From positions 372,001 through 436,000 of the forward strand of contig LN554852.1 in NCBI GenBank assembly GCA_000953735.1: a stretch of DNA of 64,000 nt. The letters are read 5' to 3'. Origin of the DNA: Moritella viscosa. GTDB taxonomy: Bacteria; Pseudomonadota; Gammaproteobacteria; Enterobacterales; Moritellaceae. This document shows positions 8,955-17,932 of this stretch, piece by piece (within the stretch, counting starts at the first letter, position 1; every line of letters starts with the position of its first letter). The notes under the pieces are model-generated. The model saw only the letters and a program-made list of their open reading frames with translations, made no database searches and was not told where the DNA came from. A program made the translations under genes and the position numbers.

Positions 8955-8993
8955 TCATTGGTATTAGTTACTAAATTTAAATGATAACAATCG

Positions 8994-9023
8994 AAGCCCA
9001 TTCTTAATCGAGTGGGCTTTTTT
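8994..9023 (+). terminator. Rho-independent terminator
   Basis: Stem AAGCCCA/TGGGCTT followed by a T-run, 40 bp after the stop of the 182-residue gene. It ends the polymerase-led gene set. Confidence 0.85.
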
Positions 9024-9031
9024 GCTTTGGA

Positions 9032-9077
9032 CGTGGCGGTGGTGACAGTTGAATTTGTTACCGTCGCCACTGTCACA
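9032..9077. repeat. GC-rich inverted repeat
   Basis: GTGGCGGTGGTGACAG and ACCGTCGCCACTGTCAC face each other across an AT-rich loop. Arms GTGACAG/CTGTCAC pair perfectly. The composition resembles the GNC-triplet tracts found elsewhere in the element. It lies just after a terminator and before the DUF2845-like gene. Confidence 0.45.
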
Positions 9078-9187
9078 GTTTTCGCAAAGATGATCTCGGT
9101 GTGTGTGATTAATGAATTAGTAGGTGTTATTGCTTTTATTATTTAAGTATACTTATTTAGTTATTGAATTTTAAGGGAATAAAATTA

Positions 9188-9475
9188 ATGGTATATAAGT
9201 TAATACGCAGCGTAATGATGCTTATGATTTTGCTAAGCAGTAGCTATGCTACGGCGGATGATTTGATTATGTGCTCAGGTGGTAGAGTTAAAATTGGTGA
9301 CTCACTTGATGAAGTGGATAAACGGTGTGGTTCTGGCAACGGATATACAGGGAAGCATGTAGAGATTAACGGTAAGATGGTGTCATTTAAAACAATAAAA
9401 ATAATTTTCCCTGATGGGACTAAGGCCGCCTTTATATACAAGGATTTGGTCTTATTTGATGTAATTGTTTTTTAA
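9188..9475 (+). CDS. DUF2845-like periplasmic protein
   Basis: A 95-residue protein starting at the ATG at 9188, with a signal peptide (LIRSVMMLMILLSSSYATA) likely cut after ATA. The mature part begins DDLIMCSGGRVKIGDS followed by DEVDKRCG. This matches the pattern of DUF2845 proteins (Cys, then a GDS..EV..KCG turn), a small envelope family related in fold to SmpA/BamE-like domains. An upstream TTG at 9164 would add eight residues and spoil the signal peptide. Two Cys could form a disulphide. Role is unknown. Confidence 0.55.
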   Translation: MVYKLIRSVMMLMILLSSSYATADDLIMCSGGRVKIGDSLDEVDKRCGSGNGYTGKHVEINGKMVSFKTIKIIFPDGTKAAFIYKDLVLFDVIVF

Positions 9476-9505
9476 TTTTTAGCCAACTCTAATACGAAGG
9501 TTATT

Positions 9506-10054
9506 ATGAATATTGATGAAATTATAAAAATTGCAGGTGCAATAATAGCTTCTCTCGGAGGCGGTGCTCTTTTGGTTACAGCATCTGCAAATTGGCTTGG
9601 CGGTATTTGGGCTAAAAGAATGCTTCAAAATGAAAGAGCAAAACATTCTGAAGCATTAGAAAGTATTAAGAAAGAATTGGATCTTCTAAAGCAGAAAGAA
9701 TTAACGCGTCACTTTGACAAGCTCTCCATATATAAAGATGTCGTACATATCGTAAGTGAAATTCTTAGAGAGCTTGAAGCTGTTACGACGTCAAAGCAAG
9801 ATGTAATTAATCCAGATATTGAACATGCTTTTGCCCTAAATAGAAATAAAGCATATGGCTATATAGTGTTGGTCTCTAGCCAAGAAGTTATGGATCGTTA
9901 TAACGAAATGATTGACTTTTTTATACCAATTATCTACGAGGGTAAAGAAGGGACTTGGACTGAAATGCGATCAAAAGCAGAATCTATGCTAAATGCAATG
10001 AGGGCTGATCTAGGTATTCAAGAAAGCAAAGTTGAATACCGTGGTGTAAGGTAA
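9506..10054 (+). CDS. membrane-anchored coiled-coil protein, unknown function
   Basis: A 182-residue protein with one N-terminal membrane span (residues about 8-30, IAGAIIASLGGGALLVT), then a coiled-coil-like stretch (about 38-70, rich in Glu and Lys with KKELDLLKQKE) and a helical soluble domain. Small proteins of this layout are common cargo in gammaproteobacterial mobile elements, but I know no function. It lies 30 bp after the DUF2845-like gene and may share its transcript. Start follows ACGAAGGTT, a fair ribosome site. Confidence 0.55.
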   Translation: MNIDEIIKIAGAIIASLGGGALLVTASANWLGGIWAKRMLQNERAKHSEALESIKKELDLLKQKELTRHFDKLSIYKDVVHIVSEILRELEAVTTSKQDVINPDIEHAFALNRNKAYGYIVLVSSQEVMDRYNEMIDFFIPIIYEGKEGTWTEMRSKAESMLNAMRADLGIQESKVEYRGVR

Positions 10055-10226
10055 GCCATTAGCTGCTTGGTCGTAATTAGTAACATCAATTAAATTTAAG
10101 CCTATTCTAACGAATGTTATTTTTTACTTTATTATTCAACTGATTATTCGTTGTTGAGTAAAGGTGATATATTGGGTAATAAGCTGTTTATTATATAAAG
10201 CCTATATCTAAGAGAGGAGTTTAACC

Positions 10227-11264
10227 ATTTCTACTTCTGAAAAAATTAAAAGGTTGGCTTTTAGTTGGCAGCCTCATAAAAAATGTTATTACTCTGTAAG
10301 TAGCAGTAGTGATTGTGATGGGAAAATAATTAACGCCCACACAGTTCAAAAAAGTGGCGGCTTAAAAAAAATAGCAGCAAATGGACACGTGCGTTATTTT
10401 AAACCTTCAATCTCTAACCTATTTAAAAACAAAGGAAAACTTGAGTGTGAAATTGATGGAATAGGTAAAGCTTCAACATTTTTTGGTTTCTGCAAAAAGC
10501 ACGATACTGAGCTATTTTCTCCTATTGAAAATTACTATTTTAAGGATTGTGAAGAGCATGCCCAACTGATGGGGTATAGAGCTGTTTGTAGGGAATTGTA
10601 TGCTAAAGAAGATCAAAAGCTTTTGCATATCGAATTAGACAAAATATTAGCAGCTGGTAGTGAATTAAATTTCCATTTAAGTATGCAACGCAAAGAACAT
10701 CTTTCAGGGATAAACTTATCTATTAAAGAAATCACAAAGCTTAAAGAAAGACTAGAAAGTAATATTGTAAATAAAAGCACACAAGACATTAAATTTTTAT
10801 CAATTAGAACAAATGATATTACAGAATATATGTGTTGCGGTGCGTTTATTCCTGAATTATCGTTTGATGGTAATAAACTTCATGACTTAAGTACTTTAGA
10901 AGAATTAGAAGGCCATGTTTCATTAAATATATTTGCATCAGATCAAGATGGCGTTATTTTATTTCAATGGTTAGGGGGGAATCCGGAAATTGAAGAATTT
11001 TTATCTAGTTTGTTGTCTAAAAAAAGCAATGAAATCCCTGATTTTATTACTAATGCCACCTTTGAGTTTCTAGAGAATACATTCATTTCCCCGTCATGGT
11101 GGAATAAATTATCCAATAAACAAAAAAAGTTGATCCAAAAAAAGGTTATGACCATAGATGCTCATGCTCTGAATTGCTTAACTACTGAAAATGTTGGAAA
11201 TATAAAATGGGAGATAAACTCAATAGCTACAAATGTACGGAACTTGTTTAAATATAATACATAG
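10227..11264 (+). CDS. HNH-like Cys/His protein, unknown function
   Basis: The protein has Cys/His-rich segments near its start: C-x-G-K-I-I-N-A-H-T, then GHVRYF, and later FCKKHD with FSPIENY. Such spacing suggests a zinc-bound HNH-like fold, so a nuclease-type role is possible. The rest is helical with no motif I recognise. The first ATG or TTG candidate, TTG at 10254, directly abuts AAGG with no spacing. An in-frame ATT at 10227 sits 7 nt after AGAGGAG, and an in-frame stop lies at 10209, so I prefer the rare ATT start (345 residues). The family is uncertain. Confidence 0.5.
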   Translation: MSTSEKIKRLAFSWQPHKKCYYSVSSSSDCDGKIINAHTVQKSGGLKKIAANGHVRYFKPSISNLFKNKGKLECEIDGIGKASTFFGFCKKHDTELFSPIENYYFKDCEEHAQLMGYRAVCRELYAKEDQKLLHIELDKILAAGSELNFHLSMQRKEHLSGINLSIKEITKLKERLESNIVNKSTQDIKFLSIRTNDITEYMCCGAFIPELSFDGNKLHDLSTLEELEGHVSLNIFASDQDGVILFQWLGGNPEIEEFLSSLLSKKSNEIPDFITNATFEFLENTFISPSWWNKLSNKQKKLIQKKVMTIDAHALNCLTTENVGNIKWEINSIATNVRNLFKYNT

Positions 11265-11359
11265 TTGTAGCTACAGTTGTAACCATCTATCGTCATTGTT
11301 GTGCTTTTAAATTTTATTAAATTAAGACAATTACTTAAAAGTAACAAGGAACATTTATT

Positions 11360-12016
11360 ATGTATGGACCACTTAATGCGTTGTTATTAGAGGTTGGGAT
11401 TCCTTCAGCTATGACTGGATCATTTTTTATATTTGCTATTTTGTATAGAAAGTTTAAAAATAATCAAATGGATAAATATAACACTAAAAAGGAACAAATA
11501 GATTTTATTGTTGATTTCCTTTCTAATAAAAAAATTATAAAAAATAACTTTCTCATGGAGCAAGCCTTCGAGTACAAGTTTAATTATCCTTTTTCAAAAA
11601 AACAAATAGATGTCTTTTTACTTTTGCCCAACCCGAGTCAGGCCATAAGGTATTTTTTGCGTGCTCGTTTATATTTCAATTTTGATAATGGTCATGATAA
11701 ACCTTATCTTAAGGAGAAATATAAAAAAATAAACTCATTAAAAAAATGGAAGGTTGTATATTTTATAGGTTATTTTCTATGTGTACTTTTGATTTCAAGC
11801 ATGATGAATTTTTCTGATGCCATCTCAAATTTAGGGCATTTAGGATTTATTATTCTTACCGTTTCTTGGGCTCTATTTATGGCTTATATGTGTCTAGAAG
11901 AACACGCTAAATTATGTTCAGCTGAAAGTTTAGTGAAAATATTTACTGACTTTGAAGATGAAAAAATGAGTCACCTCACCACTATTTCACCCGAATCCGT
12001 GGCGGCAGTCCTGTAA
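11360..12016 (+). CDS. membrane protein, unknown, C-terminus inside repeat B
   Basis: A 218-residue protein with a hydrophobic N-terminal segment (residues about 8-30) and two spans near 130-148 (VVYFIGYFLCVLLISS) and 155-180 (LGHLGFIILTVSWALFMAYM). The middle is strongly basic. The last ten residues or so (SPESVAAVL) are encoded by repeat arm L, so the true C-terminus may have been replaced when the repeat junction formed. Start follows AACAAGGAAC. No function can be assigned. Confidence 0.5.
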   Translation: MYGPLNALLLEVGIPSAMTGSFFIFAILYRKFKNNQMDKYNTKKEQIDFIVDFLSNKKIIKNNFLMEQAFEYKFNYPFSKKQIDVFLLLPNPSQAIRYFLRARLYFNFDNGHDKPYLKEKYKKINSLKKWKVVYFIGYFLCVLLISSMMNFSDAISNLGHLGFIILTVSWALFMAYMCLEEHAKLCSAESLVKIFTDFEDEKMSHLTTISPESVAAVL

Positions 12017-12972
12017 AAACACTGTATTCGTCGACAACGTCAACGCAGGTATCAGTTTATGATTTTTTGCAGGATATTAGCGGGGAAATGTGGATTGAAG
12101 ATAGCTAGAAATAAGTGGGTTTTAAGAAACTCATAATCGGCAGGTCGAGTGTTCAAGTCACTCAGGGCCCACCAATTCTTGATAAGGCTTATAGAGAAAT
12201 CTGTAAGCCTTTTCTTTTATCCGCCTTTCCATATCCTGTCTCAGCTTAATTCAACTATTGTCCTGTCCACCGACTCAATCAAAAAAACTAATCAAATTAC
12301 CACAGCACTATATTTCCCTCAGTAATCTCATATTACATATCAACAGTCATATTCATTAGCGTAACCTCATCACAATCAATCTGCATACAAAGTAACACCA
12401 GCCAATTACAGCACCAGTTTTTTACAGACTTAGCTAACAAATATATAACCAACATTCCGTTCCTTGGGATCCAGTTATTAATATATATTTAATTTATTAA
12501 CCTGATGGAATAACGCTAATAAAACTCAGATATGAGTAAGCCTAAATACAATTAGAATCGAATGTTGAATAAGTATGACCAATTGCCACGGATGGTAATT
12601 GGTCTGTTATATCTCAATGCTATTCACTTAATCTGTTAAGTAATGAATTCTACCAGCTAGAACCAGCCATTAATTCACAGATTGGTATTCATGCTCATAT
12701 CGTTAGTTCTGCTGTTACGGGGGATTTAGGGGGCGATCTAGTCGTGATCAACAGGTGAAATCAAATGAATAGAATCACCAGTCACATCCATCAAAAATAC
12801 AATTCAAAAAAAATAATCAATCTAGTGACATCGTCGTCGAATTACACCGTCGTCACCGTCAACGAATTGGGTGAAATGATTAGTTCTGGTGTTCAGTGAG
12901 TGTAAGGCATGGGAAGGTAATTTAGGGCCTGACTAATGTGACAGACCCAGCGATCTAAGATTTAGGTGTTGG
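11987..12972. repeat. Element-end repeat, copy B (inverted)
   Basis: This is an inverted copy of the repeat at 1282-2398 and, for its R arm, of 22036-22979. From left to right it holds arm L (11987-12129), a 45-nt tRNA-like fragment (12130-12174), and arm R (12175 to about 12972) with the tRNA terminator copy and the 28-nt hairpin (12577-12604). It contains no conserved open frame. With copy A it forms arms of about 1 kb facing each other across 9.6 kb, so homologous recombination could flip the polymerase module. Confidence 0.9.
12130..12174 (+). other. tRNA-Ile2-like 3' fragment with altered T-arm
   Basis: This fragment matches the 3' half of tRNA-Ile2 from the anticodon loop to CCA, except in the T-stem. 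Here the arms are GAGTG and CACTC instead of CGCAG and CTGCG. The changes are compensatory, so the stem still pairs, and the TTCAAGT loop is kept. That points to descent from a different working tRNA gene rather than random decay. Confidence 0.85.
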
Positions 12973-12987
12973 ATTGTTGTTGCTTAT

Positions 12988-13892
12988 TTATTGGGTTAAT
13001 CGTTTAAGCTTGTCTAGAACCCAAACTTTGACATCTTGAAAACAGAACACATAAGAAGCAGCCGCGAATAAAAAGCTAAACACTAGTTTACCTATATCAT
13101 CAATAAAAGGTAGGGTCCATATCGCATAAATGCTTAACCACATTGACAAAAAAATACTAACTGAATATTTTTGTTCTACAGCCTTAACGCTATATTTAGA
13201 ATACGTTAGAGCATTTTCCAAACCTACGATGTTTTTTGTTAGCTTAGAAGTTTTGTCAAGATTAGCTAATAATAATTTACCTAACCGTTCTTTATCTATC
13301 ACTTTAACTTTTGAACGGTTATGCTTAGGAACTAAAGATGCAATACTAGGAGCAGAACAACGTCCGCCTGCAATATTGATATTGCTAAATTGGAATCCTG
13401 ATTTTTTGTAAAAATTGTTTCGTAAGAGCTTTTCATCTTCACTTTTTGCATCTTGTTGTGATAATGATGGCGACATAACCTTGTAATTTCCCATTCCTTT
13501 AGATAGTAATTTACGAACTAAATATGCCATACAAAAACGACCTAACCCTCGATTTTTATACTTATCATTTAGCATGCCTAAATTACCTTTCGGACCAAAT
13601 ATTACTGCTTGGTCTTTTTTACTAACGCAGCATGAAAAAGAATTACTAACCAGCCTAGGTTCTTCAGCTTCTGCTGAATGATGTGTAATATTATCTCCTA
13701 TCTGATATTGCTCATATACCCGAGAAATGTGTAACTTATAAAAATACGAATCATTAGTTTCAATATAATATTCAGATAGTTGATATACTTCTCTTTTTTT
13801 ATAGAATCATTTTTTTTACTTGATGAATACAAGAATATTTTATCTACTAGCTCGACTTTTGATTCAAGCGAACTTTCATTTTCAAAAAACAT
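12988..13892 (-). pseudogene. GNAT-like acetyltransferase with membrane C-terminus, frameshifted
   Basis: Two frames on the minus strand join into one protein of about 300 residues. The first begins at ATG 13892 after a strong AAGGAGG site and reads MFFENESSLESKVELVDKIF. It leaves frame at a run of seven T (13794-13800). The other frame continues REVYQLSEYYIETNDSYFYK without a stop to 12988. The middle holds a GNAT-type acetyl-CoA loop (NRGLGRFCMAYLVRKLL) and FYKKSGF, and the C-terminus has two hydrophobic spans (about residues 245-285 of the joined product). A homopolymer slip, either real, programmed or a sequencing error, explains the break. Confidence 0.65.
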
Positions 13893-14004
13893 CGACCCCT
13901 CCTTAATTGATAAACATAAATTAATCTTAACCAAAGATAAACCGCAATAAAATTCATATCAAACACATATTAACTCATTGATAATATTAATCTTGGAGTT
14001 AATC

Positions 14005-14388
14005 ATGCTTAAAATCACAAACTGGAAAGAACTCAACATTCTGCCAATCACCCCCACCTTACTAAATCAACTTAAGCAACATCTACTATCCCCATTTCAC
14101 GATGAAGAAGAAGCTCAAGCAACATGGTCTGAACTGGAATGCGAACTCTGGATGATTACGTCACTTTCGGATGTTTCTCGTGTCGGCGTCGACGGTGAAC
14201 GCATTACTAAACGTGAAAAGAACTTACTTAGTTTTGCATTAGAGAATATCGAATTTGAAGATGAACTGGATTACGGCTCATTGCTGACATTGACCATTTT
14301 GAGTGATAGCGGTCAGGGCTTGTACTTACTCATGCCTCAATCATTGAAGAGTGACTTAATGGATACATTAGGAGTTAATCATGAGTAA
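14005..14388 (+). CDS. hypothetical protein, first gene of integrase operon
   Basis: An acidic 127-residue protein, unrecognised. Start chosen at ATG 14005, which has TTGGAG seven nt upstream; an in-frame TTG at 13978 lacks one. The segment SRVGVDGE (residues about 58-65) is encoded by a GNC-triplet tract. The stop overlaps the next gene by 8 nt, showing translational coupling in a four-gene operon that ends with the integrase. Confidence 0.6.
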   Translation: MLKITNWKELNILPITPTLLNQLKQHLLSPFHDEEEAQATWSELECELWMITSLSDVSRVGVDGERITKREKNLLSFALENIEFEDELDYGSLLTLTILSDSGQGLYLLMPQSLKSDLMDTLGVNHE

Positions 14389-14848
14389 GGAAACAACTAA
14401 ACTTGAATCTAAATCAACACTAGAACTAACACCTGAATCAACTAATACTAAGCCAGAATTTACCTGTATACGTAAAGGTTCAGCACCTAAGCTAAGAGAT
14501 CAAACTCAGCTGATTCACTATGCCATCGGTAAAAGTAACGACGTAGATGTCATTCAGCTAGTATCTAACACAAATAATGGTTTGTTCTCTGATGAACTTG
14601 TACCTATCGAATCCATTCAACAATGTCTTTCTGGTCGAGGTGATTTAGCGACATTTACATCTCGTATCTTTCATCCCTTGTTCAGTAAAAATAGCAACAA
14701 CAATGCTGGATTTCTTGGCGCTGTACTAAAGCATGAAGGTATCTTAAAAACAGCAGATAAAAAGCAATTCAAGCATCAGTTAGCCATTAAATCTGACGAT
14801 ATATTAATGCATTTAATGACTGCTGATATCGAAGATAAATCTAACTAA
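14381..14848 (+). CDS. hypothetical protein, paralogue of the 18136 gene
   Basis: A 155-residue protein with a disordered Ser/Thr/Glu-rich N-terminus (about 1-30). Its folded part resembles the 169-residue product of 18136-18645. Matching segments are RKGSAPKL / GKGKKLSP, LVSNTNNGLFSDELVPIESI / LRLSGNEGGGLHSKEWVLLQ, and NNNAGFLGAVLKHEGI / ANNSGFLAGILRSNDI. Two diverged copies in one element suggest a shared, element-specific role, perhaps subunits or competing variants. No known domain recognised. Starts within the end of the previous gene. Confidence 0.6.
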   Translation: MSKETTKLESKSTLELTPESTNTKPEFTCIRKGSAPKLRDQTQLIHYAIGKSNDVDVIQLVSNTNNGLFSDELVPIESIQQCLSGRGDLATFTSRIFHPLFSKNSNNNAGFLGAVLKHEGILKTADKKQFKHQLAIKSDDILMHLMTADIEDKSN

Positions 14849-14870
14849 CCATCCACATCTAGGAATCAAC

Positions 14871-15341
14871 ATGACTATTCAGATTAATACTGAAGGCTTA
14901 AGTGTGCCTGTTAGTAAATCATTCGTAGAATTACTGGCAACGTCGCTAGGTAAATCATTAATGAAAAACGATGTAATCATTGACGGCGTCGACGAACCTA
15001 ATCAATCCGACGTCACCGTCAATAGCATTACATTTAACTTTCGCTCACCTGATTACACTGCTGAACATGGCGGCTATTACCCTGTTGAAATTAGTATTGA
15101 ACGTCAGGGTGATACATGGAAACTCTGCTATATCACTGACTTTTCCTATGTTGGTAGCGGTTACTTTACTGAATTAGCTAAGAATACCGATTTTGATTTT
15201 ACCCATGATGAGTTTCAATCTGTATTAGGTGTTAATCGACTAAGTGAAGCCGCTGAGTTCTACCTGATTTGGGAAGCTAACTTTCTAGAGTATGCAGTTA
15301 ACTTTGATGTATTCGAGCTTACTATTACGCATCATGACTAA
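14871..15341 (+). CDS. DUF2787 family protein
   Basis: A 156-residue protein matching the DUF2787 pattern: FNFRSPDYTAEHGGYYPVEI (residues about 56-75), then WKLCYITDFSYVG, ELAKNTDFDF and YLIWEANFLEYAV. This family is common in integrative elements and islands of Vibrio and Shewanella relatives; its function is unknown to me. The part before the domain (DGVDE...SDVTVN, about residues 38-50) is encoded by two GNC-triplet tracts. It lies 22 bp after the previous gene and 9 bp before the integrase. Confidence 0.75.
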   Translation: MTIQINTEGLSVPVSKSFVELLATSLGKSLMKNDVIIDGVDEPNQSDVTVNSITFNFRSPDYTAEHGGYYPVEISIERQGDTWKLCYITDFSYVGSGYFTELAKNTDFDFTHDEFQSVLGVNRLSEAAEFYLIWEANFLEYAVNFDVFELTITHHD

Positions 15342-15350
15342 GGTGGTTTC

Positions 15351-16538
15351 ATGCAATCACGTAAATTTAAATTCAACAAACGCCAGATGGACAACCTACC
15401 GCCAACACCTGCTGATAGTCGAAGTCGTGAAACAGAATATACAGATGAAGGATGTTCAGGGTTAAAGCTAATAGTGAATAGGCAAGGACGTAAGCGTTAC
15501 CTATTTCGTTACACCATTAGCAGCACTAAGAAATCATTACAATTAGGTGAATATCCAGCATTAGACATTCCTACTGCTCGCCAAATTGCTAATGAACATA
15601 AGAAACAATTAGCCCTCGGTAATGATCCCAAACAGCTCAGGGATGAGAAACAGATAGTCTTTACCTTCTATGAATTTGCTGAACAACATTACTTACCTTA
15701 CGCCAGAGTTAACAAGCTAACCGCTTACAGTGATGAAAGTAACCTCAAGATGCACTTCTATCCGCATTGGAAAGGCAAAGCATTAACTAAAGTTAGTCAG
15801 CATGATATTCAGAAACGACTCGATGAACTGCTAGTTAACCGTAAACCTGCAACCATCAATCGACTAAGAAGCTTGGTACTTCGTATGTTCCGATTAGCAA
15901 TGGAATGGGGATTTGTTGAAAAGCATCCGGGAACTTACATCAAGAAACTCAAGGAGAACAATTTAAAGCAACGATTCCTCAGTAAAGATGAAGTAACCAC
16001 GTTCATTACTGCGTGTAATGAAGAACCCAGTAGAACCCAAGGTAATGCGTTGAAGTTTGCCCTGTTGACTGGAATGCGTATGGGCGAAATCTGTAATTCT
16101 AAATGGTGCTACTTAACCGTCGACGACGTCGGCGAAGGGAGCCTTTTCTTACCGCATACTAAATCAGGTTTGTCTCGGACGGTTCTACTGAACTCATTAG
16201 CCATGACTGTATTGGAAGAACAGAAGCATCAACGTATCAAGGGTAACGCCTATGTATTTCCTGGTGATGCTGAAGGTAAACCCATTAGTCATCCCAAGAA
16301 ATCATTTGCTCGAATCAAGAAAGTAGCAGGTGGCTTAGATGGGCTGAGAATTCACGATTTAAGGCATTCATTTGCTTCAATCTTGATCAATTCAGGTAAG
16401 GCAACGCTCTACGATGTTCAGCACTTGCTTGGGCATCAATCCCCCCAAACTTCAACTCGTTACGCTCATTTGGCGAGTTCACGACTAAGAGAGGTAAGCG
16501 CTAATGTGTCAGATCTAGTTAAGGAGGCAACTAAGTAG
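15351..16538 (+). CDS. tyrosine recombinase integrase, DUF4102/P4 type
   Basis: A 395-residue site-specific recombinase that would integrate and excise the element at the tRNA-Ile2 3' end. Residues about 1-90 form an arm-binding domain (DUF4102-like, with LQLGEYPALDIPTAR), about 100-190 a SAM-like core-binding domain, and about 210-390 the catalytic domain. Catalytic residues visible are R243 (TGMRMGEI), H335 and R338 (HDLRHSF), H362 (LLGHQ) and the nucleophile Y371 (TSTRYAHL), so it looks active. Peptide TVDDVGEG, between R243 and the catalytic Lys region, is encoded by a GNC tract. Last gene of a four-gene operon, unusually far (6 kb) from the tRNA. Confidence 0.9.
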   Translation: MQSRKFKFNKRQMDNLPPTPADSRSRETEYTDEGCSGLKLIVNRQGRKRYLFRYTISSTKKSLQLGEYPALDIPTARQIANEHKKQLALGNDPKQLRDEKQIVFTFYEFAEQHYLPYARVNKLTAYSDESNLKMHFYPHWKGKALTKVSQHDIQKRLDELLVNRKPATINRLRSLVLRMFRLAMEWGFVEKHPGTYIKKLKENNLKQRFLSKDEVTTFITACNEEPSRTQGNALKFALLTGMRMGEICNSKWCYLTVDDVGEGSLFLPHTKSGLSRTVLLNSLAMTVLEEQKHQRIKGNAYVFPGDAEGKPISHPKKSFARIKKVAGGLDGLRIHDLRHSFASILINSGKATLYDVQHLLGHQSPQTSTRYAHLASSRLREVSANVSDLVKEATK

Positions 16539-16549
16539 CAAGACCTAAA

Positions 16550-17431
16550 TCACATCATCTTGTTACGCTCTAATGACGCATACAAATCACGAATTAATTC
16601 ATGCTTAAGACTAACTGGTGATAGCACTTCAACATGGGGCATCCAAGCTTTTAAAATAGGAATTACATCGTGTAATCGTGTTACCTGACTGCTAATCAAC
16701 AATGACCCATCATCCATTTCTTTTAACACCTGAATATTAGGGAGTAAATCACTATCAATAAAGCGTGAAGCAACATGGGAATCAACTTGTATTAGTACAT
16801 CTGACTTGTCGATATCTATCCACTGCATGCCTTGCCTAATGATTTCATCTTGTATATGCGATTGGTGTTTGTATTTGTCCTCACTCTGTAGAAACTGTGA
16901 AATATAGGCAATTCTGAATGAGTGTAAGTTGTTCTGGTAGACAGCTGCGAGGTACCAGATACCACGGTCATTCACTAATCGGTAAGGTTGAACTTGTTCG
17001 AGCCTCTTAGCCTTGTATGTAAATGAAATCAGGTTGAGGTTACCGATCGCACAACTCATTAAATCAAACAAATCAGTAAAACTTGATACATCTTCAATCC
17101 GCACATTCTTGAATAGAAATATTGGTACATCTTGAGTCTGCCAATTGTTCATGTTGAGCTTAATCGGGATGAATGACTCAAGCCCCATATTGTTGATGAA
17201 CTTATTCATGCTGTTAGATGATTGCTGCCTAACACTGCTCATATCAAGAAAGTAACACCCATCTTCACTAATCAAAGGTAAATAGGACAACCTTTCAAAG
17301 TCACGCCATATCGTTCTTTCATGGACATTAAATTCAGCTTCCAAGTCTTTTAGATACAGTCGTTCACCAGTATTTAATCGGGCAAGGATAGTACCTAGGC
17401 GCTTGGCTAATTTCTCATTCTTACTTTTCAT
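16550..17431 (-). CDS. WYL-domain transcriptional regulator
   Basis: A 293-residue DNA-binding regulator. Residues about 8-60 form a winged helix-turn-helix (FNVHERTIWRDFERL). The WYL domain lies around 130-195 with GIWYLAAVYQNNLHSFRI, and a WCX-like C-terminal domain follows. WYL regulators of this layout, such as BrxR and CapW, control phage-defence genes by binding inverted repeats as dimers. Two 19-bp dyads lie in the upstream gap shared with the divergent gene, so this protein probably represses itself and that gene. The ligand is unknown. It converges on the integrase gene with an 11-bp gap. Confidence 0.8.
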   Translation of the reverse strand: MKSKNEKLAKRLGTILARLNTGERLYLKDLEAEFNVHERTIWRDFERLSYLPLISEDGCYFLDMSSVRQQSSNSMNKFINNMGLESFIPIKLNMNNWQTQDVPIFLFKNVRIEDVSSFTDLFDLMSCAIGNLNLISFTYKAKRLEQVQPYRLVNDRGIWYLAAVYQNNLHSFRIAYISQFLQSEDKYKHQSHIQDEIIRQGMQWIDIDKSDVLIQVDSHVASRFIDSDLLPNIQVLKEMDDGSLLISSQVTRLHDVIPILKAWMPHVEVLSPVSLKHELIRDLYASLERNKMM

Positions 17432-17452
17432 TTAACTAGATTAAACCGCTGT

Positions 17453-17594
17453 ACTGGCAGGTGGTGTCAGTCGTTATTATTTCTAATCTAAACCCATTAG
17501 GTTAGCAGTATTGTTATTAGTTTCATGAAGCAGTAATCGTAAGGCATGAGGCAAATATCAACAATTTCAAGTATCACTGACACCACCTGTCAGT
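17453..17594. promoter_or_regulatory. Paired dyad operators for the WYL regulator
   Basis: Two copies of a 19-bp dyad face each other. The copy at 17576-17594 is ACTGACACCACCTGTCAGT, a perfect 7-bp palindrome with a 5-bp centre. The copy at 17453-17471 is its reverse complement with one arm mismatch. They flank the divergent promoters of the WYL regulator (minus) and the small secreted-protein gene (plus), about 123 bp apart centre to centre. Binding by the WYL protein is inferred. Confidence 0.65.
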
Positions 17595-17652
17595 CGAGCA
17601 TTTCATAATACCCATCAATTAATTTAAATATTAAAACAAAGGAAAACAATCA

Positions 17653-17907
17653 ATGAACAAATCAATCATGCTGCTGAGTCTATCTTGCCTATTTGCATCA
17701 ACAGCGGTATTAGCTGGCGGTACTATGGGTGGTAATCCGGGAGACATTTCTAAGGTGAAATCAGTTTTAGAAGCAAACTGGAATGGTAAATCAGGCATCC
17801 AACATACATCATCGTATGGCGTGATTGTTCAATGGAAAGCTGATGTTTGCGGCACGTTAAATGGTTCCGTCGTCGACGTCGACAAATGTACTAAGAAATC
17901 TCAGTAA
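17653..17907 (+). CDS. small secreted protein, unknown function
   Basis: An 84-residue protein with a clear signal peptide (MLLSLSCLFASTAVLAGG, cut probably after VLA). The mature part of about 63 residues has two Cys (VCGTL and DKCTK) that could form a disulphide. Peptide VVDVD is encoded by a GNC tract at 17867-17884. It follows AAAGGAAAAC, and its promoter region holds the paired dyads, so it is the likely target of the WYL regulator. The function is unknown; a small periplasmic or exported effector is possible. Confidence 0.6.
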   Translation: MNKSIMLLSLSCLFASTAVLAGGTMGGNPGDISKVKSVLEANWNGKSGIQHTSSYGVIVQWKADVCGTLNGSVVDVDKCTKKSQ

Positions 17908-17932
17908 CACTCACCTAAACCAAGGAAACAAC

